DNA of 15,878 nt. It comes from an uncultured Aquincola sp. Its GTDB lineage: Bacteria; Pseudomonadota; Gammaproteobacteria; Burkholderiales; Burkholderiaceae. Both the position numbers and the translations under genes were made by a program. The notes under the pieces are model-generated. The model was not told the origin of the DNA. It worked only from the letters and a program-made list of their open reading frames with translations, and searched no databases. Shown here piece by piece: positions 12,795 through 15,878 of the stretch (the stretch's first letter is position 1; the number at the start of each line of letters is the position of its first letter). The stretch lies in the NCBI GenBank assembly GCA_937883885.1, contig CAKZXL010000595.1:1-15878 (forward strand). The letters are read 5' to 3'.

Positions 12795-13217
12795 TCAGGC
12801 TGATTTCTCGACCGGCAGGCTGGCTTCACGCCAGGCGGCCAGGCCGCCGGCCACGGTGCGCACGTCGGTGTAGCCGGCCTTGCGCAGCATGCCCGCGGCG
12901 CGGTTGACGTTGACGCCCGCGCTGCCGATGACCAGCAGCGGCAGCGCCTTGTTGGTGGGCAGGCCCTTGGGGGCCGATTCGATCGTGCTCATGGGCACGT
13001 TGCGGGCGCCGGTGGCGTGGCCGGCGGCATAGGCCGCGGCTTCGCTCACGTCCACCAGCGTGGCCTTCTCACGGTTGATGAGGCGCACCGCCTCACCGGT
13101 GTTCACCGACCCGGCGCCGCCACCGGCCGCAGCCTGCTTGAGCGAGGGCAGCAGCAACAGGCCGCCGGAGACGAGGGCGACGAGCACGAGGTACCAATTG
13201 GCGATCAGGAATTGCAC
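12795..13217 (-). CDS. Membrane-anchored rhodanese-like domain protein lacking the catalytic cysteine
   Basis: A 140-aa protein with one N-terminal membrane helix (about residues 5-25, IANWYLVLVALVSGGLLLLP). A rhodanese fold follows: VNTGEAVRLIN (38-48), ATLVDVSEAAAYAAGHATGA (52-71), ARNVPMS (71-77) and the C-terminal GYTDVRTVAGGLAAWREASLPV. The position of the active-site Cys in the usual CxxG loop reads IGSAG (97-101), and the whole protein contains no cysteine. Sulfur transfer by persulfide is therefore not possible in the normal way. It is syntenic with E. coli yibN (upstream of grxC-secB). The GTG at 13217 was chosen because the membrane helix starts at once. A good TATAAT lies about 30 nt upstream, and the frame extension further upstream crosses into antisense gpmA. 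A scaffold or binding role is inferred. Confidence 0.85.
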   Translation of the reverse strand: MQFLIANWYLVLVALVSGGLLLLPSLKQAAAGGGAGSVNTGEAVRLINREKATLVDVSEAAAYAAGHATGARNVPMSTIESAPKGLPTNKALPLLVIGSAGVNVNRAAGMLRKAGYTDVRTVAGGLAAWREASLPVEKSA

Positions 13218-13247
13218 GGGTGGGCCAGCAGGGAGCGAAAGACGCGA

Positions 13248-13257
13248 ATTATAGAAT
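13248..13257. promoter_or_regulatory. Overlapping divergent -10 elements for the rhodanese-like gene and gpmA
   Basis: TATAAT on the minus strand (13253-13248, perfect consensus) overlaps TAGAAT on the plus strand (13252-13257, 5/6). They lie inside GAATTATAGAATTC, an AT-rich island in GC-rich DNA. The predicted leaders are about 24 nt for the rhodanese-like gene and about 35 nt for gpmA. No strong -35 boxes are seen on either side. Confidence 0.55.
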
Positions 13258-13299
13258 TCGGGCCTTCCCTCGCTCTGCCCCACCGGGCCCGACCACGCC

Positions 13300-14046
13300 A
13301 TGTACAAGCTCGTGCTGATTCGCCACGGCGAATCGACCTGGAACCTCGAGAACCGCTTCACCGGCTGGACCGACGTTCCGCTGACCGCCACCGGCGTGGC
13401 CCAGGCCCAGCAAGCCGGCGACGTGCTGCGCGAGGCGGGTTATGAGTTCGACGTGGCCTACACCTCGGTGCTCCAGCGCGCCATCTGGACGCTGTGGCAC
13501 TGCCTGGACCGCATGGAGCGCACCTGGCTGCCGGTGGTCAAGGACTGGCGCCTGAACGAGCGCCACTACGGCGGCCTGCAAGGCCTGAACAAGGCTGAGA
13601 CGGCCAAGCAATACGGCGACGACCAGGTGCTGGTCTGGCGCCGCAGCTATGACACGCCGCCGCCGCCGCTGGACGCTGGCGACGCCCGCAGCGAACGCGG
13701 CGACCTGCGCTACGCCAAGCTCGATCCGGCCCAGGTGCCGCTGACCGAATGCCTGAAGGACACCGTGGCCCGGGTGCTGCCGCTGTGGCACGAGACGCTG
13801 GCTCCGGCCATCAAGGGCGGCCAGCGCATCGTGGTGGCCGCGCACGGCAACAGCATCCGCGCGCTGGTGAAGTACCTGGACAACATCAGCGACGACGACA
13901 TCGTCGGCCTGAACATCCCCAACGGCATTCCGCTGGTGTACGAGCTGGACGCCGACCTGAAGCCGATCAAGCACTACTACCTGGGTGATGCCGAGGCGGC
14001 TGCAAAGGCTGCGGCTGCGGTGGCAGCCCAAGGCAAGAAGAGCTGA
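13300..14046 (+). CDS. gpmA: 2,3-bisphosphoglycerate-dependent phosphoglycerate mutase
   Basis: A 248-aa glycolytic/gluconeogenic enzyme interconverting 3- and 2-phosphoglycerate in the cytosol. The phosphohistidine motif [10 protein letters not shown] (6-15) contains H9. Other active-site residues are R60 ([11 protein letters not shown]), E87 ([15 protein letters not shown]) and H182 ([10 protein letters not shown]). The full dPGM length includes the segment [13 protein letters not shown] (112-124), which separates it from short phosphatase relatives. The ATG at 13300 gives the standard [10 protein letters not shown] start, and no clear ribosome-binding site precedes it. It is divergent from the rhodanese-like gene and convergent with plsC (9 bp between stops). 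The C-terminus has an Ala/Lys-rich tail. Confidence 0.97.
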   Translation: MYKLVLIRHGESTWNLENRFTGWTDVPLTATGVAQAQQAGDVLREAGYEFDVAYTSVLQRAIWTLWHCLDRMERTWLPVVKDWRLNERHYGGLQGLNKAETAKQYGDDQVLVWRRSYDTPPPPLDAGDARSERGDLRYAKLDPAQVPLTECLKDTVARVLPLWHETLAPAIKGGQRIVVAAHGNSIRALVKYLDNISDDDIVGLNIPNGIPLVYELDADLKPIKHYYLGDAEAAAKAAAAVAAQGKKS

Positions 14047-14055
14047 TCCAGCGCC

Positions 14056-14793
14056 TTACAGGTCGAGCAGCCCTTGCTCGACCTGCTGCTGCAGCACCTG
14101 CGCCAGCGCCCGCCGATCGGCATGCGCGCTGGCCTGGGCCGGCAGCCAGCGCACCCGCACCGTGAGGTCGCGGGCGCTGACGATGTTCCACAGGCTCTGC
14201 AGCAAGGTGGTGTTGCCGATGAACTCGGCCGCCGGGCTCACCGCATGCTGCGGGTCGGCATAGCGCAGCACCGCCGGCTGGATGGGCACGCCATGCGCAA
14301 TCGCGGCCTGCAGCAGGTTGGCATGGAAGGGCAGCACGCCCTGCCCGTCGGACGTGGTGCCTTCGGGAAACACCGCCACGCAATCGCCCTGCGCCAGCGC
14401 CTGCGCCATCTGGTGCACCACGCGCAATGCATCGCGCTTGCTGGCCCGCTCGATGAACAGCGTGCCCACGCTGCGCACCAGCCAGCCCACCACCGGCCAG
14501 GCCAGCACGTCGGCCTTGGAGACGAAGCGCGCCTGCGGGCAGCTGGCATGCAGCGCCGCGATGTCGAGCCACGACACGTGGTTGGACACCACCAGCGCGG
14601 CGCCCGGCCGTGGGTGGCCCTCCACCACCAGGCGCACGCCCAGCGCGCTCAACACGCCGGCCGACCAGCGCTGGATCTCGCGCTGGCGGCCGGCGGCATC
14701 GAGCCCGGCGAAGCGCAGCCGCACGATGAGCAGGCCCTTGGCCAACTGCAGCAGCGCCCGCAGCAGCCGCCAGGCGGCGCGCGGCGCACTCAC
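14056..14793 (-). CDS. plsC: 1-acyl-sn-glycerol-3-phosphate acyltransferase (PlsC family)
   Basis: A 245-aa membrane-associated acyltransferase that adds the second acyl chain to lysophosphatidic acid. The HX4D catalytic motif NHVSWLD is at 71-77 (H72, D77). The acceptor-binding motif FIERAS is at 113-118, FPEGTTS at 142-148 and GVPIQPAVL at 168-176, covering blocks I to IV of the family. An N-terminal hydrophobic segment (about 9-25) likely anchors it. I chose the GTG at 14793. A TTG at 14808 overlapping the dihydroorotase stop (TTGA) is also possible, and there is no ATG nearby. It follows the pyrC-like gene without a gap and its 3' end contains a strong inverted repeat. It is functionally downstream of GpsA. 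Confidence 0.9.
   Translation of the reverse strand: MSAPRAAWRLLRALLQLAKGLLIVRLRFAGLDAAGRQREIQRWSAGVLSALGVRLVVEGHPRPGAALVVSNHVSWLDIAALHASCPQARFVSKADVLAWPVVGWLVRSVGTLFIERASKRDALRVVHQMAQALAQGDCVAVFPEGTTSDGQGVLPFHANLLQAAIAHGVPIQPAVLRYADPQHAVSPAAEFIGNTTLLQSLWNIVSARDLTVRVRWLPAQASAHADRRALAQVLQQQVEQGLLDL
14059..14085. terminator. 11-bp perfect inverted repeat at the gpmA/plsC convergence
   Basis: CAGGTCGAGCA and TGCTCGACCTG flank a 5-nt loop (GCCCT on the plus strand). The hairpin starts 12 bp after the gpmA stop and encodes the last nine codons of plsC. No T-tract follows on either strand, so it may act as a 3' stabilising hairpin, or as a Rho-associated end, instead of a classical intrinsic terminator. 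Confidence 0.5.
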
Positions 14794-14804
14794 ACGCGGA
14801 AAGC

Positions 14805-15878
14805 TCAAGCCGCGGCTGCCGTGTCTTCGTAGGCCACCGTGCCGGCCACCAGCGTGGCCTTGACGCGGCCCGGCAGCGTGAAGCCGGTGTGCTCGGGCGC
14901 AAACGGCGTGTGCTTGCCCTGGCTCTTGAGGGCCGAAGGCAGCGCCTGCCAGTGCTCGTCGGGGTCGAACACGCAGACATCCGCCACACCGCCTTCCACC
15001 AGGCGGCCGGCGCTGGCGGCCAGCGAGCCCAGCGAGGTGCCCAGCGCCCGCACCGGCTCGCTGGTGATGGCGGCCAGCGCCCGCACCAGGCCGGCGCCGC
15101 TGTCCTGGCCCCACTTCAGCGCCAGCGGCAGCAGCAGTTCCAGCCCGGTGGCGCCGGGCGTGGCCTCGGCGAAGGGCAGGGTCTTCTCGTCGGTGCTCAC
15201 CGGGTTGTGGTCGCTGACCAGCGCGTCCAGCGTGCCGTCGGCCAGGCCGGCGCGCAGTGCGTCGCGGTCGCGGCCCTGGCGCAGCGGCGGCGTCACCCGC
15301 ATCGCGGAATTGAAGTAACCGATGTCGACATCGGTCAGGTGCAGCGAATTGATGCTGACGTCGGCCGTGACCGGCAGGCCCTCGGCCTTGGCGGCACGCA
15401 GCAGCGCCACCCCGGCGGCGCTGGAGATGCGGCACAGGTGCACCCGCGCGCCGGTGGCCCGCACCAGCTCGAACAGCGTGTGCAGCGCGATGGTCTCGGC
15501 CATCACCGGCACGCCCGACAGGCCCAGCCGCGTGGCCACGGCGCCGCTGGCCGCCACGCCCTTGCCCAGCCAGGCATCCTGCGGGCGCAGCCACACGGTG
15601 TAGCCGTAGGTGGCGGCATACAGCAGCGCGCGCTGCATCACCAACGTGTCGGCAATCGGCACCTCGGCCTGCGAGAAGCCGACGCAGCCGGCTTCGGTCA
15701 GCTCGGCCATCTCGGTGAGGATGTCGCCCTTGAGGCCGCGGGTGAGCGCGCCCAGCGGAAACAGCCGGCAGCGGCTCAGCTTGCGGGCGCGGAACTTCAG
15801 CATCTCCACCAGGCCGGGTTCGTCGAGCGCGGGGTCGGTGTCGGGCGGGCACACCAGGCTGGTGACGCCGCCGGCCGC
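14805..15878 (-). CDS. Dihydroorotase-like protein, probably non-catalytic PyrC'/PyrX, 5' end beyond window
   Basis: About 357 C-terminal residues are visible, and the start lies past the right edge. The fold is that of type I dihydroorotases: AAGGVTSLVCPPDTDPALDE at the left, FNSAMRVTPPLR, ALRAGLADGTLDALVSDHNP (about 207-226) and PGATGLELLLPLAL. Several catalytic positions are changed. The family GxxxFSDDG loop reads CVGFSQAE, HCED reads LRPQD, PHHL reads NSLHL, the HxCHxS strand reads HLCRIS and DHAPH reads DHNPV. This is the picture of the inactive PyrC' subunit that partners aspartate transcarbamoylase (PyrB) in Pseudomonas. A pyrB gene would be expected just beyond the window. It is followed directly by plsC. 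Confidence 0.87.
   Translation of the reverse strand, partial: AAGGVTSLVCPPDTDPALDEPGLVEMLKFRARKLSRCRLFPLGALTRGLKGDILTEMAELTEAGCVGFSQAEVPIADTLVMQRALLYAATYGYTVWLRPQDAWLGKGVAASGAVATRLGLSGVPVMAETIALHTLFELVRATGARVHLCRISSAAGVALLRAAKAEGLPVTADVSINSLHLTDVDIGYFNSAMRVTPPLRQGRDRDALRAGLADGTLDALVSDHNPVSTDEKTLPFAEATPGATGLELLLPLALKWGQDSGAGLVRALAAITSEPVRALGTSLGSLAASAGRLVEGGVADVCVFDPDEHWQALPSALKSQGKHTPFAPEHTGFTLPGRVKATLVAGTVAYEDTAAAA

Noticed and set aside
14794..15852. Upstream extension of the plsC reading frame through the dihydroorotase-like gene.
   Set aside because: This part is the alternative frame of a conserved coding sequence. The acyltransferase homology begins only near 14793.
1..15878. CRISPR arrays, tRNA or rRNA genes, insertion sequences, phage or defence genes.
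   Set aside because: No spaced direct repeats, cloverleaf sequences, transposase motifs or terminal inverted repeats were seen. All sizable frames are accounted for by housekeeping genes or their shadows.

Overview
This window is a gene-dense, very GC-rich bacterial chromosome segment. The organism is most likely a betaproteobacterium of the order Burkholderiales, probably in the Rubrivivax/Leptothrix/Ideonella neighbourhood. That placement is inference. It rests on the aa3 oxidase cluster layout (a CtaC with a fused cytochrome c domain, a His-rich CtaD N-terminus, a ~41-residue assembly protein, Cox11, DUF2970, CtaE, DUF2909, SURF1, an Sco-like protein, CtaA, CtaB), on the adjoining rhodanese-grxC-secB-gpsA block, and on a degenerate dihydroorotase next to plsC. 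No rRNA, tRNA, CRISPR array, insertion sequence or prophage is visible. No intergenic gap exceeds about 120 bp.

Region 1 (1-8444, nearly all minus strand) is the cytochrome c oxidase locus. Read in the direction of transcription, a DUF2244 membrane protein leads into ctaC (subunit II with CuA and a C-terminal heme c domain), ctaD (subunit I), a 41-aa small assembly protein, ctaG/cox11 (CuB delivery), a DUF2970 protein and ctaE (subunit III). A hairpin terminator follows ctaE. A single small gene on the opposite strand (DUF2909) comes next. A second block then carries SURF1, an Sco-like thioredoxin-fold protein, ctaA (heme A synthase) and the start of ctaB (heme O synthase), which runs off the left edge. 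Together these supply the enzyme core, both copper sites and heme A.

Region 2 (8563-10829) holds a BioC-like methyltransferase (minus) divergent from comF and trmL (plus). Region 3 (10866-13217, minus) is the conserved rhodanese (yibN-like)-grxC-secB-gpsA block, linking thiol redox, protein export and glycerol-3-phosphate supply. Region 4 (13300-15878) holds gpmA (plus), convergent with plsC and a partial pyrC-like gene (minus).

This is largely housekeeping DNA and I see no clearly new multi-gene system. The points most worth a second look are these. Three starts (comF, trmL, grxC) have a -10-like hexamer exactly 6 nt upstream of ATG, which suggests leaderless mRNAs. Two divergent promoters have overlapping -10 elements. 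Three family members lack key residues: a cysteine-free rhodanese, a BioC-like protein without the SAM glycine motif, and a dihydroorotase homologue lacking metal ligands. A TGA-GCA-TTG in-frame junction joins the small assembly protein and Cox11. The oxidase cluster is split by an opposite-strand DUF2909 gene plus a terminator.
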